64,000 nucleotides of DNA. Source: Minisyncoccota bacterium. GTDB lineage: Bacteria; Patescibacteriota; Minisyncoccia; Phycocordibacterales; CAIJYI01. Below are positions 17,352 to 25,473 of the stretch, in pieces (positions within the stretch are counted from its first letter, which is position 1; every line of letters starts with the position of its first letter). The DNA is taken from contig JALNYN010000005.1 of the NCBI GenBank assembly GCA_023229825.1, positions 1 through 64,000 of the forward strand. The letters are read 5' to 3'. A program made the position numbers and the translations under genes. Under the pieces are notes generated by a model, which was not told where the DNA came from, searched no databases, and saw nothing but the letters and a program-made list of their open reading frames with translations.

Positions 17352-18780
17352 TTACGATTCAAAATTAAGAAAGGAACGTCTGCCGACTCAATGGTGTCCG
17401 GGCTGCGGAAACGGAATAGTCTTGAATGCTATTATCCGCGCTATGGACACCATGGGATGGAAAAAAGAAGATGTTTGCCTGGTCTCAGGTATCGGATGTT
17501 CCGGACGCATGAGTTCGTATATGGATTGTTTTACTTTTCATTCGACGCACGGCCGTCCGGTCGCCTATGCCACCGGCATAAAATTCGCGGAACCGGAAAA
17601 ACCCGTTATTGTGGTTTCCGGGGACGGCGATGGTCTCGCGATCGGCTTGAGCCATTTCCTGCACGGATGCCGAAGAAATATCGATCTGAAATATATTATC
17701 ATCAATAACTTCATCTACGGTCTGACCAATTCTCAAGCGAGCCCAACGACTCCTCTCGGGATGTGGGCGGTCACTCAGCCGTTCGGAAACATCGAAAATA
17801 CTTTTGATGCCTGCGATCTTGCCATTGCCGCGAAAGCAACCTTCGTCGCGCGAAGCACCACGCTCGATCTTCTCAGGTTGGAAAAAGTTCTTACTGCCGC
17901 CTTTCAACATAAAGGGTTCAGTTTTGTGGAGATCCTTTCAGGGTGTCCGGTAAACTTCGGACGAAAGAACGACATGGGTGCTCCGAAAGAGATGGATGAT
18001 TGGATAGGTTCGATCGGTGTGCCGAGCGCTCGGTGGCAAACGCTTTCCGAAGAAGAAAAAGAAGGGAAGTTCCCGGTCGGCATACTGAAACAAACCGCCG
18101 GCGCAAAAGAATATTGCGAAAAATATTCGGAACATGTAAAAAAGATCCGAGAAGAAGATCATGGTACGGGAATTTTCTGTGAGACCATCGCGCCGGAAGA
18201 TCAAGAGAACGAGGAGTGCGATTCCGTCAAACGGCAATTTCGTTTTACCGGCGTCGGCGGACAAGGAATAATCTCCGCAGGAGAAATTCTTTGCGAAGCC
18301 ATGATCAGATCGGGACTTCACTCTGCGACCAGTCTCGCGATGAATTCTCAAGTTCGAGGAGGTCCGACATCTCGCGATGTATTGTGCGATAAAAAGGAGA
18401 TCAATTATCCGTACGCCATAAACGGCGAGATCGAATTCATGCTTTCCGTCGCCGACAGTTCCTATCAGATATACAAAAAAGGAGTCACGCCGGGCGGCAT
18501 TATCGTGATAGATCCGAACCTTGTTCATGCATCAAGCGATGATCGAAAAACGTGGAAAATTCTCGAAATACCGATCGTTGAGATCGCAAAAAAAGAGATC
18601 GGAAATATTGCGGCGCAATCGTCTATCGCTCTCGGCATTGCCGTTTCGATAACGAAATGCGTCAAGGAAGAAATTCTGTTGCAATCCATCACGGAAATGG
18701 TTCCGAAAAAATCGATACCAGCGAACATAAAAGCGTTCAAGCTCGGTATTGAATATGCGGAGAGAGTACTGAAAGAATAA
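17341..18780 (+). CDS. korB: 2-oxoacid:ferredoxin oxidoreductase beta-gamma fusion
   Basis: The 479-residue chain joins two subunits. Residues 1 to about 285 are the TPP-binding beta subunit (QWCPGCGNGIV, SGIGCSGRMSSY, HGRPVAYATGIK, GDGDGLAIG, IINNFIYGLTNSQ). Residues about 299-479 are the gamma subunit (FTGVGGQGIISAGEIL, SQVRGGPTSRDV). Gamma is normally a separate gene (korC) or fused to alpha, so this arrangement is less usual. The operon order is delta, alpha, beta-gamma, and a strong terminator follows. Confidence 0.93.
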   Translation: MAYNYDSKLRKERLPTQWCPGCGNGIVLNAIIRAMDTMGWKKEDVCLVSGIGCSGRMSSYMDCFTFHSTHGRPVAYATGIKFAEPEKPVIVVSGDGDGLAIGLSHFLHGCRRNIDLKYIIINNFIYGLTNSQASPTTPLGMWAVTQPFGNIENTFDACDLAIAAKATFVARSTTLDLLRLEKVLTAAFQHKGFSFVEILSGCPVNFGRKNDMGAPKEMDDWIGSIGVPSARWQTLSEEEKEGKFPVGILKQTAGAKEYCEKYSEHVKKIREEDHGTGIFCETIAPEDQENEECDSVKRQFRFTGVGGQGIISAGEILCEAMIRSGLHSATSLAMNSQVRGGPTSRDVLCDKKEINYPYAINGEIEFMLSVADSSYQIYKKGVTPGGIIVIDPNLVHASSDDRKTWKILEIPIVEIAKKEIGNIAAQSSIALGIAVSITKCVKEEILLQSITEMVPKKSIPANIKAFKLGIEYAERVLKE

Positions 18781-18795
18781 ATATTCTTTCACAAC

Positions 18796-18824
18796 AGCGG
18801 TGGCGGAAAGCCGCCGCTTTTTTT
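18796..18824 (+). terminator. terminator of the 2-oxoacid oxidoreductase operon
   Basis: A GC-rich stem AGCGGTGGCGG/CCGCCGCT with AAAG loop is followed by T7. Confidence 0.88.
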
Positions 18825-18851
18825 GAACAAAAATAATAATGCTTCCCACGC

Positions 18852-18891
18852 CCTGCTGTAAATTCTAGCATATGCTAGAATTTACAGCAGG
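18852..18891. repeat. 40-bp perfect palindrome sharing its core with the MITE-like ends
   Basis: The sequence is a perfect dyad of 2 x 20 bp centred on GCATATGC. Its 24-bp core, AAATTCTAGCAT and the complement, equals the two ends of the 9548-10034 element joined head to head. A T run follows, so it could double as a terminator hairpin. Confidence 0.85.
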
Positions 18892-18925
18892 CATTTTTTT
18901 TATTTTATGTGCTATAATATCGGCT

Positions 18926-19297
18926 ATGGCGAAAATAAAACCACCTACACCACGCGAAAAACGCAAGGCCTACATTCAAGCTCGTTTGGCGTACTGGAAT
19001 CAATTTTATGGTTTTTCTTGGAACCGCGTGACGATCAAAAATATGCGATCACGTCTCGGAAGCTGTTCGTCGCTCCGCAATCTTAATTTCGCGTCGAAAT
19101 TATTTTCCTATCCGCCGGAGGTGATCGATTATGTGGTTGTTCATGAATTGTGCCATTTGAAAGAAATGAATCACTCCAAAAGATTTTATGATCTCATTGC
19201 GCAAACCATTCCCGACTGGAAAGAAAGAAAAGCGTCTCTGAAAAAACGAGACCTGAGAAAAAGTTTTTCCTTGTTTTTTAGCCGATTTAGACTATAA
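18926..19297 (+). CDS. YgjP-type (DUF45/WLM) metallopeptidase-like protein
   Basis: The 123-residue protein has the zinc motif HELCH in VVHELCHLKEMNHSKRFYDLI, with the third ligand probably from the downstream MNHS...F segment, and the upstream family signature RSRLGSCSSLRNLNF. The function of this family is poorly known. TATAAT at 18913-18918 is 7 nt before ATG 18926, so the mRNA is likely leaderless. The reading frame is open upstream to 18872, inside the palindrome, but that start is unlikely. Confidence 0.88.
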   Translation: MAKIKPPTPREKRKAYIQARLAYWNQFYGFSWNRVTIKNMRSRLGSCSSLRNLNFASKLFSYPPEVIDYVVVHELCHLKEMNHSKRFYDLIAQTIPDWKERKASLKKRDLRKSFSLFFSRFRL

Positions 19298-19298
19298 T
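19271..19298 (+). promoter_or_regulatory. pyk promoter overlapping upstream stop codon
   Basis: TTGTTT at 19271-19276, a 16-nt spacer and TATAAT at 19293-19298. The -10 box overlaps the TAA of the metallopeptidase gene and would give pyk a leader of about 15 nt. Confidence 0.55.
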
Positions 19299-19319
19299 TC
19301 GGCAATACAAATAAATTCT

Positions 19320-20735
19320 ATGAATATACGAAAAACCAAGATCGTGGCGACGATCGGCCCGGCTTCATGCTCCGAGCGAGAGCTTACCGGAATGATCAAC
19401 GCAGGAATGAATGTGGCGCGCCTGAATTTTTCTCACGGTTCGCACGAGGAGCACTCCGAGGTGATACGGACCATTCGCGACACATCGGAAAAATTGCATA
19501 TTCCCGTTGCGATCCTTCAGGATCTGTCCGGACCGAAGATACGGATCGGAAGTTTTGAAACTGAAACGGTTCATCTCAAAAAAGATGCGGAATTTACGCT
19601 GACCACCGAAGCGTTTGTCGGCAGCGAAGAACGCGTTTACGTAAATTATAAAAATCTTCCCAAGGAAGTTTCCGAAGGTTCTCACATCATGCTCGATGAC
19701 GGCAAGATAAAATTAAGGGTGCAATCAGTGAAGGGCGAAGATATTAAATGCATAGTGGTAAATGGCGGAACGATACGCGGCTCTCGCGGGGTGAATGTTC
19801 CGGGAACGAAACTTTCCATCGGCTGTCTGGGAAAAAAAGACAAAGACGATCTTTTGCTCGGTATCAGAGAGAAAGTCGATTTTGTCGCGCTGTCTTTCGT
19901 ACAGTCGGCGGAAGATATCCGTCATCTTCGAAAAATACTGGATGAACATAATTCACGCATTGCCATTATCGCAAAGATCGAAACTGAGGAAGCGGTAAAA
20001 AATATTGATGAGATCATTGAAGTATCCGATGGCATCATGATCGCGAGAGGCGATCTCGCGGTTGAGATACCTGCGGAGGAGGTTCCTCTTGCACAGAAAT
20101 TGATCATAAAGAAATCCATCATGGCGGGGAAGCCGGTTATCACCGCGACACAGATGCTCGATTCCATGATCCATTCGCCGGTACCGACGCGCGCGGAAGT
20201 GAGCGATGTTTCAAATGCGATCTTGGACGGAACGGATGCGATCATGCTTTCAGGAGAAACGGCAACGGGAGATCATCCTGTCCTCACCATAGAAACTATG
20301 TCCCGTATTGCTCACCGGACGGAGGAAAGCGAGCTTTTTCAAGAAGAGGTTAAAAAATTCGTACGCATAACGAAGGGTGTAGCGGATTCTGTCAGTTTGT
20401 CTGTTGCCGTGACAGCCGCGAATATCGATGCGAAAGCGATCATTGCGCTTTCGGAAACCGGGTTCACTCCGCGAATGATCTCGCGCTATAAACCGAGACA
20501 CCCGATCTTCGTTTTTACGCCGCACATCGAAACGAGAAATCGGGCATTGCTCAGCTTTGGATGTTTTCCGGAACTCGGTCCGCATTTCACCGAGCTCTCC
20601 GAAGCGGCGGAACATGCGAAAAAATTTTTGATACATCGTAAAAATTTTAAAAAGGGAGATAAGTTCGTTCTCTGTGCCGGAATTCCTTTCGGAAAAAAAG
20701 GCAGTACGAATCTGATGCTGGCGCAAAGCATATAA
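19320..20735 (+). CDS. pyk: pyruvate kinase
   Basis: The 471-residue enzyme converts phosphoenolpyruvate and ADP to pyruvate and ATP. Signature segments are TKIVATIGPASCSE, MNVARLNFSHGSHEEH, LQDLSGPKIRIG, the active-site IIAKIETEEAV, DGIMIARGDLAVEIP, ITATQMLDSMIHSPVPTRAEVSDVSNAILDGTDAIMLSGETA and a C-terminal alpha/beta domain. The beta-barrel B domain is present. No PEP-utiliser extension is fused. Confidence 0.97.
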   Translation: MNIRKTKIVATIGPASCSERELTGMINAGMNVARLNFSHGSHEEHSEVIRTIRDTSEKLHIPVAILQDLSGPKIRIGSFETETVHLKKDAEFTLTTEAFVGSEERVYVNYKNLPKEVSEGSHIMLDDGKIKLRVQSVKGEDIKCIVVNGGTIRGSRGVNVPGTKLSIGCLGKKDKDDLLLGIREKVDFVALSFVQSAEDIRHLRKILDEHNSRIAIIAKIETEEAVKNIDEIIEVSDGIMIARGDLAVEIPAEEVPLAQKLIIKKSIMAGKPVITATQMLDSMIHSPVPTRAEVSDVSNAILDGTDAIMLSGETATGDHPVLTIETMSRIAHRTEESELFQEEVKKFVRITKGVADSVSLSVAVTAANIDAKAIIALSETGFTPRMISRYKPRHPIFVFTPHIETRNRALLSFGCFPELGPHFTELSEAAEHAKKFLIHRKNFKKGDKFVLCAGIPFGKKGSTNLMLAQSI

Positions 20736-20737
20736 AA

Positions 20738-20842
20738 TTAAAAAAGGAAAAATGAAAAAGTAAAAACGACAATTAAAAATTAAAAAGTCCACCATCAACT
20801 GTCGTTACTTTTTAATTTTTCATTTTTACTTTTTAATTTGAA
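20738..20842. repeat. AT-rich imperfect inverted repeat
   Basis: AAATTAAAAAAG/AAAAATGAAAAAGT-type words on the left are mirrored by ACTTTTTAATTTTTCATTTTTAC words on the right. It lies between pyk and the DUF167 gene and may act as a terminator-like hairpin. Confidence 0.55.
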
Positions 20843-20844
20843 AC

Positions 20845-21075
20845 ATGTACATAAAGATCAAAGTCACACCTCATGCAAAAAAAGAAACCTTCGTGAAAAT
20901 TTCCGAGGATCATTTTGAGGCATCGGTAAAGGAAAAAGCGGAGCGGAATATGGCAAATAACCGCGTTCGCGAATTGGTCGCGGAGCATTTTGGCATCCTC
21001 ACCGGAAAAGCGAAACTTATTTCGGGACATCATTCGCCGTCAAAAATTTTTTCTGTGGAAATTGATGAGGCGTAA
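20845..21075 (+). CDS. DUF167/YggU family protein
   Basis: This 76-residue protein is a good fit to the small YggU/DUF167 family: MYIKIKVTPHAKKE start, VKEKAERNMANNRVRELVAEHFG and a final SGHHSPSKIFSVE. The biochemical role of the family is not established. No Shine-Dalgarno is visible. Confidence 0.85.
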   Translation: MYIKIKVTPHAKKETFVKISEDHFEASVKEKAERNMANNRVRELVAEHFGILTGKAKLISGHHSPSKIFSVEIDEA

Positions 21076-21152
21076 TTCAGCGATGTTTGTTATAATTATA
21101 TAATTCACCTTACTCAGATTTTTAAAAATTGACATAATTCGTTGTCGTCCGT

Positions 21153-21254
21153 TGCCCGACGGGGTTTGTAACCCCGTTGGAACGTTTGGAAATAACGATG
21201 AATGTGGTTTATTACAAACGTTTCGAACGGGGTCAGAGACCCGCGTCCGGCGGC
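21153..21254. repeat. GCCGGACGGGG inverted repeat pair, copy 2
   Basis: The left hairpin CGACGGGGTTTGTAACCCCG and right hairpin region ending GTCCGGCGG face each other, joined by AACGTTTGG and AAACGTTTCG sequence, as in the copies at 9648 and 33756. It lies upstream of the cytochrome b5-domain gene. Confidence 0.75.
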
Positions 21255-21299
21255 TATAAAATTTCGTGAGTAAAGTGAATTATATAAAATATATTCATT

Positions 21300-21983
21300 A
21301 TGGTAAAAATAATTAAAACATTGCGCATCACGGCATGGATCTTGATCGCGCTCACGGCGCTGACCTTGCTTTCCGGATTTTTGTCGGTGAAACCATCGGC
21401 GCTTCCGTGGCTTCCAAAAGTGGATTCGTATTATCTGCATGTCGTCGTATTGCCGCTTCTTTTTGTACCCATTATCTATCTTCATTCGCTCATGGGAATT
21501 TTGCTGTTCTTCTCTCGGAATCCGAAGTACGATAAGGTACCGCTGAAATCCGCGGCGGCCGGTTTGTGGACGGCGCTTTTTATTCTTTTCGGTTTCTTAT
21601 ACTTTGTTCCAGCTGCCGTTCCGGAAGCGGTAAACTCGCCCGCTGCATCCGCACAAACCACTCTTGCCGCCGCAGAGATCGCCCGTCACAGTACCGCAAG
21701 CGATTGCTGGATAATTATCGGAGGTAAAGTCTATGATGTCTCGGGGTACGCGACAGAGCATCCGGGTGGAGCGCAGAATATCGAATCGTTTTGCGGCAAA
21801 GATGGGACAGAGGCATTTGCTACGAAAGGGGAAAAAGGACAGCCTCACTCAGACAGTGCGCAGCAATTCCTGTCATCGATGTATCTCGGCGATATGGGAT
21901 CGAACATCTCAAAAAGCGTTCTCGAAAAAGCTCGGTCTGTTCAGTTTCCGGTACAAAGTGAGGATGAGGGAGATGATGATTAA
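21300..21983 (+). CDS. membrane protein with cytochrome b5-like heme-binding domain
   Basis: The 227-residue protein has three membrane segments (about residues 8-30, 45-72 and 83-108) and then a cytochrome b5-like domain (about 122-200). The first heme ligand is in the EHPGG motif and a second His occurs in GQPHSDSAQQFL. A one-electron carrier at the membrane is expected if heme is available. No heme-synthesis gene is in the window. The C-terminal tail is acidic (SEDEGDDD). A TATAAA-type -10 lies close to the ATG. Confidence 0.85.
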   Translation: MVKIIKTLRITAWILIALTALTLLSGFLSVKPSALPWLPKVDSYYLHVVVLPLLFVPIIYLHSLMGILLFFSRNPKYDKVPLKSAAAGLWTALFILFGFLYFVPAAVPEAVNSPAASAQTTLAAAEIARHSTASDCWIIIGGKVYDVSGYATEHPGGAQNIESFCGKDGTEAFATKGEKGQPHSDSAQQFLSSMYLGDMGSNISKSVLEKARSVQFPVQSEDEGDDD

Positions 21984-21993
21984 ATAGAAAAAG

Positions 21994-22022
21994 AAAAGGC
22001 GCCGAAAGTTCGGCGCCTTTTT
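21994..22022. terminator. shared bidirectional terminator
   Basis: The stem AAGGCGCCGAA/TTCGGCGCCTT with flanking A and T tracts lies between convergent genes ending at 21983 and 22035. Confidence 0.9.
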
Positions 22023-22034
22023 AGTGAACGATGA

Positions 22035-22526
22035 TCACTTATTATAACTTCTGTAATTCCAGATCGCCCATCCTATCGCGAGGAAGCTGAGAGCTGTGAT
22101 CGCGGCAATGCTATGCAGGTCTGAAAGAGAGTCTATTCCAGCCACGAGCTGACCGATCGTTTTAAGATGGTTAACGATGACCACGAGACCGATCACGAGA
22201 GCGATGAGCGGAAGACCGATCGAGCGTAGAACCTTGTTGCCGGTCCGGCGCGGCGCGCGCTCATGCCATTCGTCGTCAGTGTCAGCATATTTATATATGA
22301 AAAAGAAAATGACGAATATCGCAGCCGTTAAACCCCAAACCCACGCTTGTGGATAGCTGCTTGCATAGGTTATCTGTGAAAGCGGGAAATAAGAGAGGAG
22401 GGCAACGAGCGTCGCGCAGATATACGGACCGGACCTTGGATCGGCCCAAAATGCTTTTAATACACTAACGATGCCGATGGCTATTTCACTTGGTGTTTCA
22501 AATAACTTTTTTAAAACTTTGTTCAT
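22035..22526 (-). CDS. hypothetical membrane protein, 163 aa
   Basis: Four hydrophobic segments are visible (about residues 33-55, 62-80, 101-120 and 137-158), with a charged DTDDEWHERAPRR loop. No family is recognised. AAGGAGG 8 nt before the ATG is a strong ribosome-binding site, in contrast to the many leaderless neighbours. Confidence 0.8.
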   Translation of the reverse strand: MNKVLKKLFETPSEIAIGIVSVLKAFWADPRSGPYICATLVALLSYFPLSQITYASSYPQAWVWGLTAAIFVIFFFIYKYADTDDEWHERAPRRTGNKVLRSIGLPLIALVIGLVVIVNHLKTIGQLVAGIDSLSDLHSIAAITALSFLAIGWAIWNYRSYNK

Positions 22527-22740
22527 TGGGAGAACCTCCTTAATGAGCGTTAAACAAGACCTATTTTCTTCATACCATAAAAATAGAATCGACGCAATGT
22601 GCCCTTGACTTTCTCTATGTTTTAACGCATATTGTTACTAGTTTTCGGTATTGACGAAAGGATTCAATAATACTGCGAGAACCTTGACATACCCGTTTTT
22701 ACAGCGGGAAAATTTATATGGAAAGAGAACAGGAGGAAAC

Positions 22741-23805
22741 ATGAAGAAAGAATCATGCTTTATCATTCGGCGCGAAGTTCTTTTTGATTGGGTGGAAACG
22801 CTCATGAAAGAAGAAAAAATTCTGGCACCTGTAGAAACAGACGACGGAAAATTCGCGTTTGAATTTCTGAACAAAGCGGAAGAAATTCGTCTCAATTATG
22901 ATACGACCAATCTGCCGCCGACACAAAAGATCTTTATGCCGCAAGACGAAAAGGTCATCACTTGGAAAAAAGTGGACGGAAAAACGGTTTTTGGACCGGG
23001 CGACGGTCCGACACCGATGGTAGTCTTCGGCATGCATCCGTACGATATCCACGCGATCAAAGTGTGGGATGACGTAATGGGTGAAAAACGAAACGCCTTG
23101 GCAGACCCTCAGTATCTTGCTCAAAGAGAAGTTACTGCGGTTATCGGTCTTGACGTTATCGTGCCTCCGCCAAATTCATTCTGCGAAAGTCTTGGTACGC
23201 ACATTGCGACCGAGAACTACGACATTATGTTGACGGACTTGTTCGACGGACGTTATTTCGTTGAAGTGGCGACACATCGCGGAATGTCATTATTCCTGTC
23301 GGTTTCAGATTTTGATGACGCCACCCCGAATGATCACAAGCTTCGTCGATTGGTTCGCGAAGAGATCGCGACTCGTTATCCGGAAACTCTGCCGGTTCCC
23401 ATAGGGGAACTGCACGAGTTTCTCGAAAAACGCATTCACCATCCTTATTTTGATGTCACCGGCGAACTTTGCGTGGCGTGCGCGAAATGCACATTTGTGT
23501 GCCCGACGTGTACCTGCTGCAACATAAAAGAAGAACCGGCATTGGACGGACAAAGCGGCTGTCGAGTGCGCGAATGCGATTCTTGCCAATTGCCGGGATT
23601 TACCAAAATGGCCGGCGGCGTGATCGCTCGGAAATCTCCGGGCGCGAGAGTGCGTCATCGCATTCTTGATAAATTCGATTATCATCACGGCTGTGCTGCA
23701 TCGTGTGTCGGTTGCGGAAGATGCGTTCGCGCTTGTCCTGCAGATATTGCCGATCCGATAAAAGCGCTTAACCTATTGAGAGACGAGGAGGTTCCTCATG
23801 AGTAA
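22741..23805 (+). CDS. hydB: group 3b [NiFe]-hydrogenase beta subunit (Fe-S electron transfer)
   Basis: The 354-residue subunit resembles the beta subunit of Pyrococcus-type sulfhydrogenase. A novel-fold N-terminal domain (GMHPYDIHAIKVWD, NYDIMLTDLFDGRYFVEV) precedes ferredoxin-like clusters CVACAKCTFVCPTCTC and CVGCGRCVRACP near the C-terminus (about residues 240-340). It relays electrons between the gamma (NAD(P)/FAD) and delta (small) subunits. AGGAGG before ATG 22741 sets the start. It overlaps hydG by 8 nt and is the first gene of the operon hydB-hydG-hydD-hydA. Confidence 0.93.
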   Translation: MKKESCFIIRREVLFDWVETLMKEEKILAPVETDDGKFAFEFLNKAEEIRLNYDTTNLPPTQKIFMPQDEKVITWKKVDGKTVFGPGDGPTPMVVFGMHPYDIHAIKVWDDVMGEKRNALADPQYLAQREVTAVIGLDVIVPPPNSFCESLGTHIATENYDIMLTDLFDGRYFVEVATHRGMSLFLSVSDFDDATPNDHKLRRLVREEIATRYPETLPVPIGELHEFLEKRIHHPYFDVTGELCVACAKCTFVCPTCTCCNIKEEPALDGQSGCRVRECDSCQLPGFTKMAGGVIARKSPGARVRHRILDKFDYHHGCAASCVGCGRCVRACPADIADPIKALNLLRDEEVPHE

Positions 23806-24673
23806 TTGTGAAAATCAATATCTCTATGTTCCGAGAACTGCACGGATCCTCGAAATTGAGGAACTGACAGATAAGGAAAAGAGATTCTTGCTGAAATTTG
23901 ATAACGGTACAGAAATCGGTCCCGGAGAGTTCGTGGCCGTATATGCGCCGGGTATCGGTGAAGCGCCGATATCGCTCTGTTCATCTCCTTTTGACAAAGA
24001 AACATTTGAGATCGCTGTGCGAAGGATCGACCCTCCGGAAGGAAGGCACGATGAAGCATACGTCCAAACGCTGATGAACGTCACGACCTATATTCACACG
24101 AAAAAGGTCGGCGACACTCTGGATATCCGCGGTCCGTTCGGACGCGAATTTCCGGTTCATGAATTGAAAGGAAAAAACATTGCCGTCATCGTCGGCGGTA
24201 TCGGTCTCTTTCCGGGGGTAAGACCTCTGCGAGAGATCGCTAAAACGAGGGAAGATTTCAAAAAGGTATTCGTGCTCTTCGGAACACGCTCACCTGCTGA
24301 AAGATACTTCCCACGGCTGCTTGATGAATGGACCGAATCCAAGATCTTTGATGTTCGCGAAGCCTATGAAAGGCTGGCGAACGGAGAAAAAGGCGGTTTC
24401 GTTACGGGCGTTCTTGATGCGATCGAAGGTTGCAAACCGGAAGATACGGCGGTCTATATCGTCGGCCCTTCCGTCATGTTCAAGCCCGTTATGGCGACTC
24501 TGGAAAAATATAATCTTTTCGATGAAAATGTTTATTTTTCGCTGGAACGTCAGATGCGTTGCTGCGTCGGACGCTGCGGACATTGTCGTATCAATGACGT
24601 GCTCACTTGCGTCGACGGACCCGTATTTTCGCTGAAAGAGATCAAAGACAGACGTCTTTGGGAGGCATTATAA
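23798..24673 (+). CDS. hydG: group 3b [NiFe]-hydrogenase gamma subunit (FAD/NAD(P) diaphorase)
   Basis: The 291-residue protein is a ferredoxin-NADP reductase-like diaphorase. It has an FAD-binding beta barrel (FVAVYAPGIGEAPISL), a nucleotide-binding segment IAVIVGGIGLFPGVRPL and a C-terminal [2Fe-2S] cluster CCVGRCGHC...TC (about residues 251-270). It would couple hydrogen oxidation or evolution to NAD(P). Its stop overlaps the hydD start in TAATG. Confidence 0.93.
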   Translation: MSNCENQYLYVPRTARILEIEELTDKEKRFLLKFDNGTEIGPGEFVAVYAPGIGEAPISLCSSPFDKETFEIAVRRIDPPEGRHDEAYVQTLMNVTTYIHTKKVGDTLDIRGPFGREFPVHELKGKNIAVIVGGIGLFPGVRPLREIAKTREDFKKVFVLFGTRSPAERYFPRLLDEWTESKIFDVREAYERLANGEKGGFVTGVLDAIEGCKPEDTAVYIVGPSVMFKPVMATLEKYNLFDENVYFSLERQMRCCVGRCGHCRINDVLTCVDGPVFSLKEIKDRRLWEAL

Positions 24674-25473
24674 TGAGTAAGTTGGAAGAATATACCCTTC
24701 GCGCGAAGCGCGGAGATAAGCCGACGCTCGTCTATGCCGAGCTCGGAAGCTGTGACGGATGTTCGATGGTCATCGTCAACTTGGACGGAACGTTGCTTGA
24801 CTTGAATAATGTTTTCGATATCAAGCAAATGCGTATCGCCATCAGAGGCGTTTACGACGGTCCGATCGATGTACTGATGGTTGAAGGCGCGGTAACGTGT
24901 GAGGAAGAAGCGGAAGAACTCCGTGAATTTCGCGCTCGTGCCGATTATGTTATCGCTGTTGGGGCGTGTGCCGAGCTGGGAGGAATTCCGGGGATGGCGC
25001 CTCCATTTGCGGTGAAGCGGGCTCAAGAAGGAAAATTCGGAGCTCACGTACAGGGACAACGGCCCATAGCGCCGCGTCCGGTCGCTGAGATCATTAAAGT
25101 CGATGCCGTTATCCACGGCTGTCCGATCACCACGGCAGATGCTGTGCGGGCGATCAGAATTATCCTCGCAGGCGGAAGACCGGATTATACCGATCGTCCT
25201 GTTTGTGCGGAATGCGTGTTGCAGGATAACGGTTGTCTGTTGTTCGAAGGTCGTGCATGTCTTGGTGCGGTAACGCGCGCCGGATGTAATGCCTATTGTC
25301 CGTCGAACGGAGGTTTCTGCTGGGCTTGCCGCGGATTGCTTCCCGACGCTCCTCTCAATGCTTTGTATAATGTGGCGAAGGTCCATGATATACCGCAAGC
25401 GGAGGTCGACAGAAAATTACGAATGGCTAATCAACGCCATTTCACTCTGATTGAAGAAAAGGAGAAGAAATAA
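24673..25473 (+). CDS. hydD: group 3b [NiFe]-hydrogenase delta (small) subunit
   Basis: The 266-residue small subunit carries the proximal-cluster Cys motif LGSCDGCSM, GACAELGGIPG and HGCPI, then a C-terminal Cys-rich region (CAECVLQDNGC...GCNAYCP...CWACRG) for further clusters. ATG 24673, preceded by GGGAGG, is preferred over an upstream in-frame ATG inside hydG. The stop is followed by the hydA ATG within TAATG. Confidence 0.94.
   Translation: MSKLEEYTLRAKRGDKPTLVYAELGSCDGCSMVIVNLDGTLLDLNNVFDIKQMRIAIRGVYDGPIDVLMVEGAVTCEEEAEELREFRARADYVIAVGACAELGGIPGMAPPFAVKRAQEGKFGAHVQGQRPIAPRPVAEIIKVDAVIHGCPITTADAVRAIRIILAGGRPDYTDRPVCAECVLQDNGCLLFEGRACLGAVTRAGCNAYCPSNGGFCWACRGLLPDAPLNALYNVAKVHDIPQAEVDRKLRMANQRHFTLIEEKEKK

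Noticed and set aside
22651..22740. Longer N-terminus for hydB from an upstream TTG
   Set aside because: A clear AGGAGG site precedes ATG 22741 and the extra residues do not resemble the family.
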